The notes: generated by a model from the sequence alone, not told the origin. A stretch of 64,000 bases of DNA from Fereydounia khargensis (GCA_026413255.1 JAOCZO010000030.1:52886-116885); one strand, 5' to 3'; counted from the first letter of the stretch, positions 54,339 to 64,000 are shown. Numbers and translations are program-made.

Positions 54339-54887
54339 TTAGAAGCAGCAGTCTGCGGAAACAAAGAAGGAACCGCAAAGTTAGTTTGGGAACGAGGCAG
54401 AGGGTCAAGGTCATGTCTCTGATGGTTTGTCTCACCAAGGCAGAGATCCTCGAGACAGCAGCACGCGAGCATACCAGCACAGCAGGCACAGCAGGCAGTG
54501 CCACCACCGCCGCCGCCACCCTTGTTGTGCTGCGGCTGCTGGACGTAGACAGGCTGTGGCTGAGGGTTAGGGTAGTAGCCCTGCTGCTGGCCACCGTAGG
54601 CCTGCTGAGGAGGAGGCGGGTAGTAGCCGCCCTGAGGAGGGCCCTGCTGAGGGTAGCCTCCGTAACCCTGTTGAGGGTAACCGCCGCCTGGCGAGAAGGG
54701 AAAGAGAAGCAGAACAAAAGTCGGGTCAGTGTCTGGTTGAATCCTTAGTGCTGCTGTGGATCTGAACGCCATCCAGATCACTGCGATCCCCAAGTAACGG
54801 TCGAGTGATCGCTTTTAGTACTAGGAGCGAGCGAGGAATTGGATACCTACCGGGCTGGCCGCCGCCGTAGTAGTCCTTGGCAGACAT
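54339..54887 (-). CDS. CYSTM-like cysteine-rich microprotein
   Basis: Three exons (54887-54851, 54687-54436, 54352-54339) give 100 residues. The design is the CYSTM type: a Tyr/Pro/Gln/Gly-rich N-terminal half with YPQQGYGG-like repeats, a Gly7 linker, then a C-terminal cysteine-rich membrane segment (TACCACCAGMLACCCLEDLC). The last exon adds only DCCF and the stop, giving 11 cysteines. Proteins of this class are small tail-anchored or palmitoylated membrane proteins linked to stress tolerance; direct function is unknown. The intron phases agree, and the final LCLDCCF matches the family habit of ending in cysteines. Confidence 0.85.
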
Positions 54888-56076
54888 GGTCAAAGGAGAG
54901 AGATGGAAGAGGAAGTGTGGCTCGGAAAGAACAGAGTACTGCTTCAAGCCTCGTTGCTGGATGGATGGGCCGTGTCTTTAAGTCCAGCTGGTGGTAATGG
55001 TTGGATGCCAACAATGACTGTTAGTGGCGAATTAGGATGTGTGTCGACAGGCAAGGTAGGATGTGGATGTGGAATAGATTGCATTCACGCACGCACGCCC
55101 CCACCAAGGCGAGCAGAGCTGTGACCGGCCAATCTGGGCCCAGAGGACGAGAAAATCAGCTCAGCTCTGAGACTTGCTTGATCCAGGCGGCTCGGCAGTG
55201 CCGTTCAGGTTCCGAGAAAGGGAATGCGGGAAAGGGGAAGGGCCGGGGCACAGGCAACGGCACCGGCCGTTTGGGGTGGGCGCGAGCACTGCAACCGCAT
55301 TCACTGCTTCAGGTTCTCGAGTCGGAGAGTCGGATTAGGCAGGCAGTCGGGCCAAGCGTCAGGCAGCCTTGCATGGACAACGGCACGCCGTGAATTGATT
55401 GACGGCAGATGCACCGCACCGCCTCTCCTGTACTCTACACGGCTCTACTCTCTGCTCTGCCATCGTTTCCTCTTCTTTGCTGTCTGGCTACTTGACTCAC
55501 ACACCACGCACGCACATTCTACATTGCGAACGGGACTGAGTACTTTGCCTGGTTTTGCTTTGTTTGACTTGTGTAAAAATGGGCAGCTGTGGGCTGTGCA
55601 CGGGGCGTCGGCACGTTTTGTGAGCCAAATTGCCAAATTGAATTCAAATGCTGCAAATGTCGACTACAAAACCAGCCTGGTCTGCCGTCGAGCGGGGGCT
55701 CGCCGAAATTCGAAACGAACGGCAACGGCGACGCACTCTGAACTTGAACTCAGCTTGGCTTCGGCAAGACTGGCCAAGAGTATGAGTGTCTCGTACGAGT
55801 GAGGAATTTCCAGGACTAGAAATCCGCGACGCGTCCTGGCAGGTTTGACATGTGGAGTTCGAGAAGGCGAAAAGAGACCAACACTCAGCCCAACAAAAAG
55901 CGTGCAGCAAGCAACTGGTCAAGGCGCTTCCGCCCTGAGTTCATTCTCGAAACGCATTCCAGCCACCGTCCAGTCCAAACAGACGACATGGCATCCACTC
56001 CGTCCTAGACGACTCCCAGGGCTAACGTCGTCATCAAATCTGTCTTCAACTTTCACCACAGCTGTCGGTGCTCAGA
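54888..56076. promoter_or_regulatory. Divergent promoter of the CYSTM-like and RTC4-domain genes
   Basis: A 1.19-kb spacer between divergent starts. No gene is seen. Confidence 0.45.
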
Positions 56077-57876
56077 ATGGCCCCTGACTCGCGGTTCGGG
56101 GTGGTACCTTCAAGCCTCTCTCTTGCATCTCGCTCCGCTGCCTCACAAGAACTATCGAAGCCAACAAGAGCGACAAAGTCCTATTCGAGCTCCCGCATCA
56201 AGTCGTTGCAGGCGTCGAAGGCATCCAAGGACAGCGCAGAAATACCTCGACTATCATCTACTGCGTCTTTCTCCAGCGGTTCTGATTCTGAACCTGATCC
56301 TCATTCCGTCTCAGCCAAGCCAACTCCCAAGCCCCTGACTAGCACAGCAGCCCAGACCCATCTCTCTACTCTCAGTCTGACCATTTCAGCCTCGTCATCA
56401 TCAGATGAAGGTGACAACAGCGCCAGGAGCAACTCACCTAGCGCCTCAAGGGCCCAGGCGAAGAGGCTCAAACGACCCGGAGCCGACTTTCTGCGCCACC
56501 AACCCATACACGATAGGGATGACAGCTCAGCGTCAGAAGCTGGGCTCATTCTGCAGTCCGACATGATGCGATCCTCAACAGTACAATCCCATGAATGCTT
56601 TCTCTCCCAATCGTCACAAGGATCTCATCAGGACGATTCGACCCGCGTTGCTGGACCAAGTCGACCTCGGCCAGCTACCCGGTCAAGGGGAATAGGGCGA
56701 CTGCGCATTCCCTCCGGTGTGCCACCGGAGCGTTTGTCCTCTCCTACTCCCTCACTCAGTACCGATCAATCCGACATGGACATTGAAGCAAACACCCTCG
56801 GGCCTGATCAGGCCCTCCTGCTCAAACAAGTTGCCCTCACCCTCGGCTGGCAAAAAGAGCAGTCGGACCCGGCTGCTGTTCTCGACAAGCTTTTAGACCG
56901 GTCAAAAGAGAGGCATGACGACAAAGCGGCGCTGACAAGGTTCGATTCGCGTAAAGTCATGCCTCATTCTGCTACCGGTCTCGAAACGTGTCCCTTCTGC
57001 CACGAGCCTTTACCTGCTCAACCCAGCAAAAGGCTAGTGCGAATGATGCAGAATTGGCTCGACCGCTATCATCAAGGTGAACAAGTCATGGCTACCGACA
57101 CAATTTCAATTTGCATCAAACATCAAGACGAGCGGACCGTCATTCCTGAGGGCCGAGCACGAGGCTGGCCAGATCCATCCCAGCTCGACTGGAACCAAAC
57201 CATTAGAAGAATCACCAAGCCGAATGGCAACATCTGGCAAATCATAGTGTCCCGGGTCACGAATCCAGAAACTAGCCTTTGGTTTCAAAGGATCTGCAAA
57301 CGACACGCCCAAACTCGTAAGCGAGAGACCGCCCTGACCATCGAGGACGTTGAGGACCAAAAAGCAGGGTACTACGGCGATCTTGGACAAGAACTTTTCA
57401 TGGCTGTCTTTTCAAAGGTCTTCCTCCTTGATCCTCCTAGACCGGACCTCGATCTCAAAAGAGATTCAGCCGTCAAAAAGTATCTGCCACTCGATGTTCG
57501 CTCCTTCATTTCACGGTGCATCATACCTGAAGTGGTCTGTCTTCTCATCCAGCAGGACTTGCAGGATAAGCTCACGCTGAACCCGGGGCGAGGGGAAGAA
57601 GTGTCATCTGTCATGGTGTCTCTTGAGGATGCTAACGCAGAGAGGCTACAAAGCAATCGCTACGGCTCGGCTGTCTTCTCCAATGAGGGCGGCGACCCTC
57701 AAGTTCCTAGTCCAGCCCGCAAGTCAGCACATGGCAAACGCCGGAGGCGATCCGACTCAACGAGGCCTTCCGTCTGCGACATTCTTTCAGGCAAGCTCGC
57801 CCTAGCGGCAAGCGAGAAGAAAAGCGACGCACATTCCTGCGACACGCCAAGGGCCAAATCGTATCGCAATTGTTGA
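56077..57876 (+). CDS. RTC4-domain protein
   Basis: Single exon of 599 residues from ATG 56077 (the frame opens earlier only with a non-ATG codon). The first ~270 residues are Ser-rich and disordered. A small Cys motif CPFCHEPLP lies at ~306. The RTC4-like domain covers roughly residues 320-520, with YYGDLGQELFMAVFSKVFLL, KYLPLDVRSFISRCIIPEVVC and LIQQDL. Yeast Rtc4 was named from a screen for restriction of telomere capping; the molecular role is unknown. A basic stretch (HGKRRRRSDS) near the C-terminus may be a nuclear signal. The next gene is convergent, 158 bp away. Confidence 0.85.
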   Translation: MAPDSRFGVVPSSLSLASRSAASQELSKPTRATKSYSSSRIKSLQASKASKDSAEIPRLSSTASFSSGSDSEPDPHSVSAKPTPKPLTSTAAQTHLSTLSLTISASSSSDEGDNSARSNSPSASRAQAKRLKRPGADFLRHQPIHDRDDSSASEAGLILQSDMMRSSTVQSHECFLSQSSQGSHQDDSTRVAGPSRPRPATRSRGIGRLRIPSGVPPERLSSPTPSLSTDQSDMDIEANTLGPDQALLLKQVALTLGWQKEQSDPAAVLDKLLDRSKERHDDKAALTRFDSRKVMPHSATGLETCPFCHEPLPAQPSKRLVRMMQNWLDRYHQGEQVMATDTISICIKHQDERTVIPEGRARGWPDPSQLDWNQTIRRITKPNGNIWQIIVSRVTNPETSLWFQRICKRHAQTRKRETALTIEDVEDQKAGYYGDLGQELFMAVFSKVFLLDPPRPDLDLKRDSAVKKYLPLDVRSFISRCIIPEVVCLLIQQDLQDKLTLNPGRGEEVSSVMVSLEDANAERLQSNRYGSAVFSNEGGDPQVPSPARKSAHGKRRRRSDSTRPSVCDILSGKLALAASEKKSDAHSCDTPRAKSYRNC

Positions 57877-58034
57877 ACTCGCCCACAGTCGATCAAGAGC
57901 CACGTCAATCAGAAGTCACTAAAGGAAAGCAAATGGCAACAGACCTGCTCGTAAATTCAATCGGGGGGTATCCTTGTGACTCGGATCAGATGGACAAGTG
58001 GTCGTTGGGTTCCCTGCCTGCTTGCAAAGCTGAT

Positions 58035-59229
58035 TCAGGGGCGAGCAGATTCGACGTCAGTCATCTCGCTGGTCTCTGGGGCAACAGATTGTCGCAAGCG
58101 GTCTGCCCATCCACCTTTTCCAGATGATCCAGAAGACAGCCGAACTGAGGTATACTTGGCGGGAATGAAGAAGTATGCACCAGCTGTCACCGCTGAAATC
58201 GGGCAAAGGTCGGGTTAGCTCTCTGCATCCTTCCTAAATGATCTGTTCTGCGACTATTGAAGCCCTCACCTGTAAGAACGACTGTGGTCCAACCAACGCC
58301 AACAACGCGGTTAAATGCGCCAATATCCATCTGCACGGAAAACCTCTGACTGTCAGCATCCAAACCGTATAGATTGCATCTAAGACGTATGCTCGGGCAA
58401 CTCACGTAGGTTTTCGTGGATAGTCTAAAGAAGGACAGGATAGGGGTGCAATCACTCGTATTAGCACTCTGCTTTGGCCCGAATGCTGTTCAAGTCACAA
58501 CTCACAGTTTGTTGACCATGGTGAAAAATTGGTCATCCGATGAAGAATTTGAATCCCGCTTGACTGCATCGAGGGTGGAAAGGATGCTCGGAGTCATGGC
58601 CGCTTCACCGGTAGAGGAAAACTTGATCTCGCCGTCAGTGAGAGCACTGCTGAGTGTTTCAAGGAGACTCAGATTGAGTGTCTCGAAATTTTCTCCTTTA
58701 GTGAGAGAGAACCTAGGTATCGAGCAAAAGTAGCGACATGGAGTCAGAATCAGGCGGCCACGACACGGCGAAGGGGCTATGACGCACATTTTTTTCGAAA
58801 CAATGTAGGTGAAAACGGCCATGACGACTAGCCAGAGTAGGGTCAGAGCAGCCAGAACGAAAGCATATCGCCTTGCTCGTCTGGAAAAGTCCTTGGTCGG
58901 GTGGTAGAGGAGACTCATTAGAGTCAACGCACCGATCGCGATGGTTGTAATTGTGGACAAGACAGCCACAACGAGAACCGCACTGATAAGTGTCGGTCAG
59001 TATCGAGTCCTCTACCCTCGGTATTGTTATTTCATCAACACGCAACTCACATCTCTGAACCATCAAGGCCGTGCAGGTCGACTCCAAGATACGACGCAAA
59101 TTGGGCGGACGATAGCTGCTTCTCCACCTGAACATAGCTGCTCACGTCATCTGCGACAAGCCCAAGTGACGTGACGCTGAAGACAAAAGCAAGAAATAGA
59201 GGAGCGAGAGGTACCAGGTTGCGGTTCAT
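58035..59229 (-). CDS. Four-transmembrane protein of unknown function
   Basis: Six exons (59229-59051, 58982-58788, 58712-58506, 58424-58406, 58330-58270, 58192-58035) give 272 residues in phase. Hydrophobic segments: LAPLFLAFVFSVTSLGLVA (~8-26, signal or TM1), VLVVAVLSTITTIAIGALTL (TM2), YAFVLAALTLLWLVVMAVF (TM3) and VGWTTVVLTAVTAGAYFF (TM4). A polar ~75-residue loop between TM3 and TM4 and a short charged tail complete it. The topology resembles Sur7/tetraspan-like fungal proteins, but the signature residues are not seen, so no family is claimed. The 19-nt exon 4 is very small. Confidence 0.7.
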
Positions 59230-60839
59230 CGTTGATTCGAGACCGGACAAAAGGTTGGGGAAGCGAAACCGGTATGGAATAGGATGAACTCCCTACGATA
59301 CGGCCTTTTTGTACTGCGTCTCAACCTCCTTCATCCCGTCACCGCCTAGGGGCAAAGGCTTCGCCATGCACTGTAGCAGTCCTGCGAAGCGAAGTAGACT
59401 TCATGCTACTCCTGTCCGCTCGGCTGGCCGTGGACCTATCGAGCAGCCGGCGGCAGGGAAAGAGGAGTGCCGCGGCGAAACCCAAGGACGCCGGCATGAA
59501 TGCAATAGACTTCGGCTCGGCGGTTTTCCCTACGTGTCGATATTCATGCGCCGTCGTCACCTGTAAGCATTTGTTGACCCGTCGTATGTTGAGACAAACG
59601 CAGAGGAAGAGGAAGAGGGGATAGCAGGGGCAGCAGTAGTGCCTGCGGGATGCGTCGGATGGACTAGTCCGCCATCAGACAGGGTGCAGGATCACCCGCC
59701 CCAACGAGAGCCCCTAGACCAGAGCGCCATATTACCGCACGCGTTTCAATTGGATGGAACAGTGGCTGTCGGTGGCTGCTTAAGGTGACCTGAGGGCCAA
59801 TGATGAGCAACAGGCACCCTGCATGTGATTCGATCTTCAGGAACCGTGTAGGGCTTGCATCTCAATTCAAAGACGCGTCCCTAAAAGGCGACCGGCCGAC
59901 TCTGTTCGTGTCCAGGTGTACCTGTACTGTGTTACCGCAGCACGTGTGAGAAATTATCTGCCATGCTCCTTCTTCCGTGAATCCGCAATTGCAGTGATGG
60001 GGCTTGAAAGCCAAGACGGGACTCGCCTATGTGTGACGGCCTTATTGCATCTCCGCAGCAAACCTCGCTGACTTGCGGAAGCCTGCAGAAGAAGGAGCTC
60101 ATAACGGCAAATGTGATCGTCTCGTGTCGTGGCTCCGAGTGTCCGAGCTCACGGAAGCACCAAGTATTGTACTCTAGAATCAGAAACATTGTTCGGCTTT
60201 GGGCCGAATGCTTAATTGTTCGCATCAAGGAGACTCGGTTTCGTTGCTCGTGGACCTGTTCGCTCGGAGATTCAGCCGGTTGTCCTCCCCGACCTACTAC
60301 TTTGTCTGCACGTGGATACAATCAGCGAGCTTCCGAGCACAACATAACCCCAATACGAGACTACTTTTTTGTGCTCGCCAAACGAAAGAGTTCTCGGAGC
60401 TGACGATTGTGATCCAGGATGCCAGCTTTGAAACGAGCCGTTCGGAAGGGACTAAAGATGACGACGGTCCGAGATAGATAGCGTAATCTCTGACAGCAGG
60501 CAATTGCTGGCTGCAACCGGAGCATCAGTATCTTGGTATCATGAAATAATGGAGACTAAGTTGGACCGGGGCGTTGGCACCAGCCTTTAGGCCCGAGATG
60601 ACACCTGCCTCTTTCTGCCAAGCTCTACCAAACATCCAACGTGGACATGACCAGTTCTAGCTCGTCATTTGCAGGGCTTTTCTCGTCGTGCAATATAACC
60701 TCAAACATAACCTCAAAAGGTCACGCTCAAGCTCATTCCCTCTAACCTGACATACTCCGTTCCCCCTGAACTCATTTCCTCGACGGACACTCTTACATCC
60801 AGCCACAAAAAGCCAACCGTTCTTGAAAGTAAGCTCGTC
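59230..60839. other. Subtelomeric gene-free spacer
   Basis: 1.6 kb with no convincing gene on either strand; short frames only, without domains or signal peptides. The sequence is less GC-rich than the housekeeping interior. It must hold promoters for the four-TM gene and the candidate effector gene. Confidence 0.5.
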
Positions 60840-61878
60840 ATGCACACAGTTGGGCTAAGCCTTCCAGCTTTCGTTCGTCTTCTGCTCATATGCCTCTTTC
60901 TGAGTGCAGAGAGAACTTTTACCGCCCCACTTGGAACTCCTTTGTCGTGGGTTTCGGGCAAGCTGGGCGACATCAGGACTGGTTTGGGTACCTGCACAGG
61001 CTGTAGGGCAACGGATGTGGTGAATTCGTTCAAGCAACCTCTTCGAGGATCTACGGGAGTACCTCCATCGGGCGATCTTGTGCTTTCGGAACCAGTCTCA
61101 AACAACGCTCCTTTAGTTCATTCATTCAAAAAACCTCTTCAAGGGTCAGGAGATATCTCATCGGGCGAGCTGGCGCGGCTGTTGGAGTCAGTCTCGAACA
61201 ACGCTGCTTCACGCAGAGTTGGTGCACCGCTGCATGATGAATGGCAAAGCCTGATGAAAGAGGCTGGCGAACACAAGTGAGTAAAATGAGCTCAATCACC
61301 ATGATCTGATCCAACACCAAATACTGATATGTTTGAAAAGGCTTGCCATGCTACCCAGTGTTGAACCCAAAGCGTTCATCTCTGAAAAGACGATTTTCAA
61401 CATTGAAGAAAAGTGAGTCGAAGGCCGCGTACCTTGCCCAAAAAGAAACAGAAACATTGCAGCGCTTATCACACATCCCCATCAATAACGCTGAAATCTT
61501 CCCAACAGCTTACTCGCAAAGCAGAAGAGCTCCAGGCCATATGATCAGATTCAAGAAGACCTCGAAAGGGCCGAAGCCGAACTTTTTAAGTTCAGGGAAA
61601 AAGCAAGTAATCCTAATAAGCCCCGTCCGAGTCGGATGTCAGCGACTAGTCCCTCAGCTGCTCCTAGCGCACAGGAGTTGAAGAGTCTGGAGCTAGAAAG
61701 GAGAGTTGGCGTCCTGGAGGACGAGTATGAGACAAAGCAGTGGATTGACTGGTGGATCAAGCAAGCGGAGCACATCAGATCGGAACGCAACCCCAACTTG
61801 GCGGAAGTGAACATGCTGCTGAGCGCAGCTCGGAAGAGAAACTCTCTTCGATCGCTTTTGAGTCAGCGTCCTTTTTGA
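60840..61878 (+). CDS. Candidate secreted effector with internal repeats
   Basis: Three exons (60840-61276, 61341-61412, 61509-61878) give 292 residues. The N-terminus is a signal peptide (FVRLLLICLFLSA, likely cut after RTFTA). Two diverged ~29-residue repeats at residues 62-90 and 94-122 share S-F-K-x-P-L-x-G-S, S-G-x-L and V-S-N-N-A. An SRR site at ~124 could be cut by Kex2. The C-terminal half is charged and helical (IQEDLERAEAELFKFREKA; LELERRVGVLEDEYETKQW) with the motif WIDWWIKQAE. No membrane segment or known domain. It looks like a lineage-specific smut secreted protein by design and location; that role is inference. The exon 2-3 join is chosen because it opens the whole C-terminal frame. 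Confidence 0.72.
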
Positions 61879-62738
61879 TGCTTGAACCCCTCGATGGCTT
61901 TAGATCAGTTATGGCTTTAGATCAGTTATCCTATTTGTGTCCCTGTACCCACTGGACCAGACATTGATACGTCGTCTGTATCTAGCGTTGCGTTGGTTTT
62001 CAAACAGTTAAGCGTTTGAGCGAGCGCTAAATGGTGAATGTGCGTTCCAGTCTACAAAACTCGACTTGGAGGTACCCGTGCCAATACTGATCAATACCAA
62101 TCTGTAGAGTTGGGAGCAGTGGCAAGGAATGTACATGGTGATATGGTAGCCGCAGGACAGTATAGCGAGTCTGAACGTAAGTCCTGTGCGCCAAGCAACC
62201 AGCTACAGTAGCTGGCTGCATCAGGATGCATCAAATCAATTGAAAGGGAGGTCGGCAGACTCAATGTGGCCAGGTGAAGACTTGAATAACAGAGAACACG
62301 GCAGTGGCGCAAAGAGAGCTGTCGTAAAGACCCAAATCTCAAACTCTGGTGTTGGGGCGCACGGTTTGACTAGGCGAACACTGCACTAGGGCCGAAGTTG
62401 CTAATCCCAAGGACCTCTGTGGCTGGGCGAGGCTCTCCGACTGCCAAGTCCCACAAATGCGGGTCTTCAACCTGAATTAACGCTTCCGCCCCACCAAAAC
62501 GGCAAAGAACTACAGGATTCAACACCTGAGTAAAGTACACAAGCTGCAAAGCCGCTTGATTGCGCTGCTGTACAATCGCGAGTCACCACAACCTCCGCTC
62601 TAGCGGTCTCGCGGCTGCAGGGGCCATCCGCCCCTCTGAACTGCAACAGGTGGATTGCGTACGAAAATGTCTGAGAAAAGTCTGCCGAATCTAACATAAT
62701 CGGTCACTGATAGCCTTTTGCTCAGCAGTCTGATTTCT

Positions 62739-62873
62739 GACGCTGGTTAGCTTCGGACTCTGGCTAGGTTCGGACGCTGGCTAGGTTCGGGCACTGGTTA
62801 GCTTCGGACGCTGGCTGGCTTCGGACACTGGTTAGCTTCGTACACTGGTTAGCTTCGGACTGATCAGCTTTGG
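62739..62873 (+). repeat. 17-bp minisatellite, 7 full copies plus a degenerate end
   Basis: Consensus GACGCTGGTTAGCTTCG, with copies at 62739, 62756, 62773, 62790, 62807, 62824 and 62841, then a decayed copy to 62873. Copies alternate GGTTAGCTTCG and GGCTAGGTTCG types. Confidence 0.9.
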
Positions 62874-62889
62874 ATGCAAAAGGACTCTG

Positions 62890-62925
62890 CCTTGGACGCT
62901 GTCTAGCGCCTTGGACGCTGTCTAG
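62890..62925 (+). repeat. 19-bp direct duplication related to the minisatellite
   Basis: CCTTGGACGCTGTCTAG occurs at 62890 and 62909. It shares GGACGCTG and CTAG with the neighbouring 17-bp unit, so it may be a diverged relative. Confidence 0.75.
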
Positions 62926-63196
62926 GCTGGAATTCTTGAAGTTAGATAAGGATTTTGGAAACCTTAGCTTCGGAGGAGGAAGCCTTAGTCTCGGACATGC
63001 TTAGATTTGGTTACGTTGAGAGAAGGGTTGCTGATTTTGTCAGTCTTCAGTTGGACTTGTGGGCCTCTCTACACTCGGTCACCTCGGGCTTTTGTCCTGG
63101 ATGGCTCACGTTCGGTCACTGAGGTCTTTACTTTGTGCCCATAGCCTGCCCTTTGTGCGCACACCCGCAACTTTTCCCATTCCTGGTTCTTTTGGC

Positions 63197-63203
63197 ATAA
63201 AAA
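63197..63203 (+). promoter_or_regulatory. TATA-like box of the terminal secreted gene
   Basis: ATAAAAA about 210 bp before the start codon and about 130 bp before a likely 5'-untranslated intron (GTGAGC at 63325 to TTCATAG at 63390). Confidence 0.4.
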
Positions 63204-63407
63204 GAAACTGTTTGAGTACATCCCTCAATCCTTTTCCTCATCAGCTTTGCTCTTCCCAACTGTCATTGGCCTGCCAAATTGCCCTCCTTGCACAAGCTAA
63301 AATCATCCACTCTTCGGATTTAAGGTGAGCCACACATTGAAGCTTACCTCTTCATTGACTTCTACTTACAACCCTTGCCAAAATTCATAGGCCCCTGCAT
63401 CAACTCC

Positions 63408-63695
63408 ATGAAGCTTGCCTGCGCTTTCCTTGCCCTGGTTGCCTCCCTGGCCGTCTTGGCCCCTGTGGCCAAGTGTGGCCCTATTGAGCTCTCAGAGCTT
63501 GGTGCCTTTGCTGATTCCCTTGAGGAATTCAGAGGCACTCTTGGCCATGAATGTGAAGGTGCTGATGGTGGTTGCGTTTCAAGGCCTAAGGATGGTGGTG
63601 GTAGTGGTAGCGGTGGTAGTGGTGGTGGTGGAGGAGGAGGTGGTGTTGACACCAGTGACTGGTCTGGAGTTATCAAACCAAAACGAGGATACTAA
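63408..63695 (+). CDS. Glycine-rich small secreted protein next to the telomere
   Basis: 95 residues in one coding exon. A strong signal peptide (MKLACAFLALVASLAVLAPVA) is followed by a short acidic segment (IELSELGAFADSLEEFRGTL), two cysteines in HECEGADGGC, a Gly/Ser tract of about 18 residues, and a tail VDTSDWSGVIKPKRGY. No known domain. The hydrophobic leader, the upstream TATA-like box and a plausible leader intron argue for a real gene. It ends about 210 bp before the first telomeric repeat. An effector-like role is possible but only inferred from secretion and location. Confidence 0.7.
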   Translation: MKLACAFLALVASLAVLAPVAKCGPIELSELGAFADSLEEFRGTLGHECEGADGGCVSRPKDGGGSGSGGSGGGGGGGGVDTSDWSGVIKPKRGY

Positions 63696-63904
63696 ATCCC
63701 TTTTTTCTTTTCCCCCTTTTCCAATTACCTCTCCTTTGCCTTTGTTCCTTCTTGAAAATCCCCTCTACACTCTTTCCCATTACCTTGTGTCTCTAGCTGG
63801 CCTAGATCATCTTTCCTTCCTTTGTCTTTTCTATGATCCAGTATGTCCTGGCCCTTGACAAGCCAGGTTGAGTTGGGAGACAGACCCACAAATCAAAAAA
63901 GTGC

Positions 63905-63958
<54 letters not shown>

Positions 63959-64000
63959 GGTTAGGGTTAGGGTTAGGGTTAGGGTTAGGGTTAGGGTTAG
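63905..64000 (+). repeat. Telomeric repeat (TTAGGG)n, right chromosome end
   Basis: About sixteen TTAGGG units, with two TTTAGGG variants near the inner edge, run to the end of the window in the outward G-rich orientation. This marks the chromosome terminus, not an interstitial copy. Confidence 0.98.

Larger units (their letters stand above)
61879..63407 (+). other. Subtelomeric spacer with minisatellites
   Basis: 1.5 kb with no convincing gene. It contains a direct repeat of ATGGCTTTAGATCAGTTAT near 61894-61930, a 17-bp minisatellite, and the promoter and likely 5'-untranslated intron of the terminal small secreted gene. Confidence 0.55.

Noticed and set aside
58187-58405. Separate 72-residue minus ORF
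   Set aside because: It is better explained as exon 5 plus flanking introns of the four-TM gene.
59932-60403. Overlapping frames in the subtelomeric spacer
   Set aside because: Frames on both strands of ~125 residues with no signal peptide, domain or splice continuity.
62739-62925. CRISPR-like array
   Set aside because: The 17-bp units abut each other with no unique spacers; the genome is eukaryotic.

Overview
The window is nuclear DNA of a basidiomycete fungus, most likely a smut or a smut-related yeast (Ustilaginomycotina). Reasons: GC-rich, C-ending codons in highly expressed genes (PGK1, ARG1); short GT-AG introns of about 60-100 nt; typical single-copy fungal housekeeping genes; intron-bearing nuclear tRNA genes; and a TTAGGG telomere at the right-hand end (63905-64000). 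The window is therefore a chromosome arm end read outward to the telomere. Genus cannot be fixed from sequence alone.

Layout. 0-5 kb: a long non-coding, pyrimidine-rich leader in front of a C2H2 zinc-finger regulator. 5.4-9 kb: tRNA-Trp, BTN1/CLN3 (vacuolar/lysosomal membrane protein) and VPS2 (ESCRT-III). 9.6-20 kb: an MKK1/2-type MAPKK, a bHLH regulator, CBC2 (cap binding), CDC123 (eIF2 assembly), a SPOUT RNA methyltransferase and PER1 (GPI remodelling). 21-24.3 kb: a membrane-anchored cysteine synthase-like enzyme, two small unknown genes and tRNA-Ser. 24.5-39.4 kb: GRC3 (rRNA processing kinase), GCD6 (eIF2B epsilon), RPC53 (RNA polymerase III), PGK1, tRNA-Val, ARG1, LYS12 and tRNA-Arg. 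39.6-48 kb: a Zn2Cys6 regulator, then an 11-exon seven-transmembrane receptor-like protein. 48.7-59.2 kb: a SIRT5-type sirtuin, a secreted GH5 glycosidase, PRE2 (proteasome beta5), a CYSTM-like microprotein, an RTC4-domain protein and a four-TM protein. 59.2-64 kb: a gene-poor subtelomere holding two predicted secreted proteins, a 17-bp minisatellite and the telomere.

Much of the interior is core information processing and growth machinery: rRNA, tRNA and mRNA handling, eIF2/eIF2B, proteasome, and amino-acid synthesis (Arg, Lys, Cys). There is no operon logic, but many pairs are divergent (VPS2/MKK, CBC2/CDC123, PER1/cysteine synthase, GRC3/GCD6, RPC53/PGK1) or tightly convergent. The accessory and least explained content lies in the last 20 kb: the seven-TM protein, the four-TM protein, a repeat-containing candidate effector, and a glycine-rich small secreted protein ending about 210 bp from the telomeric repeat. 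No transposon, CRISPR array, rRNA gene or telomere-linked helicase was seen. Exon models were built by hand from splice consensus, reading phase and protein-family continuity; all spliced totals stay in frame. Nothing was checked against a database.
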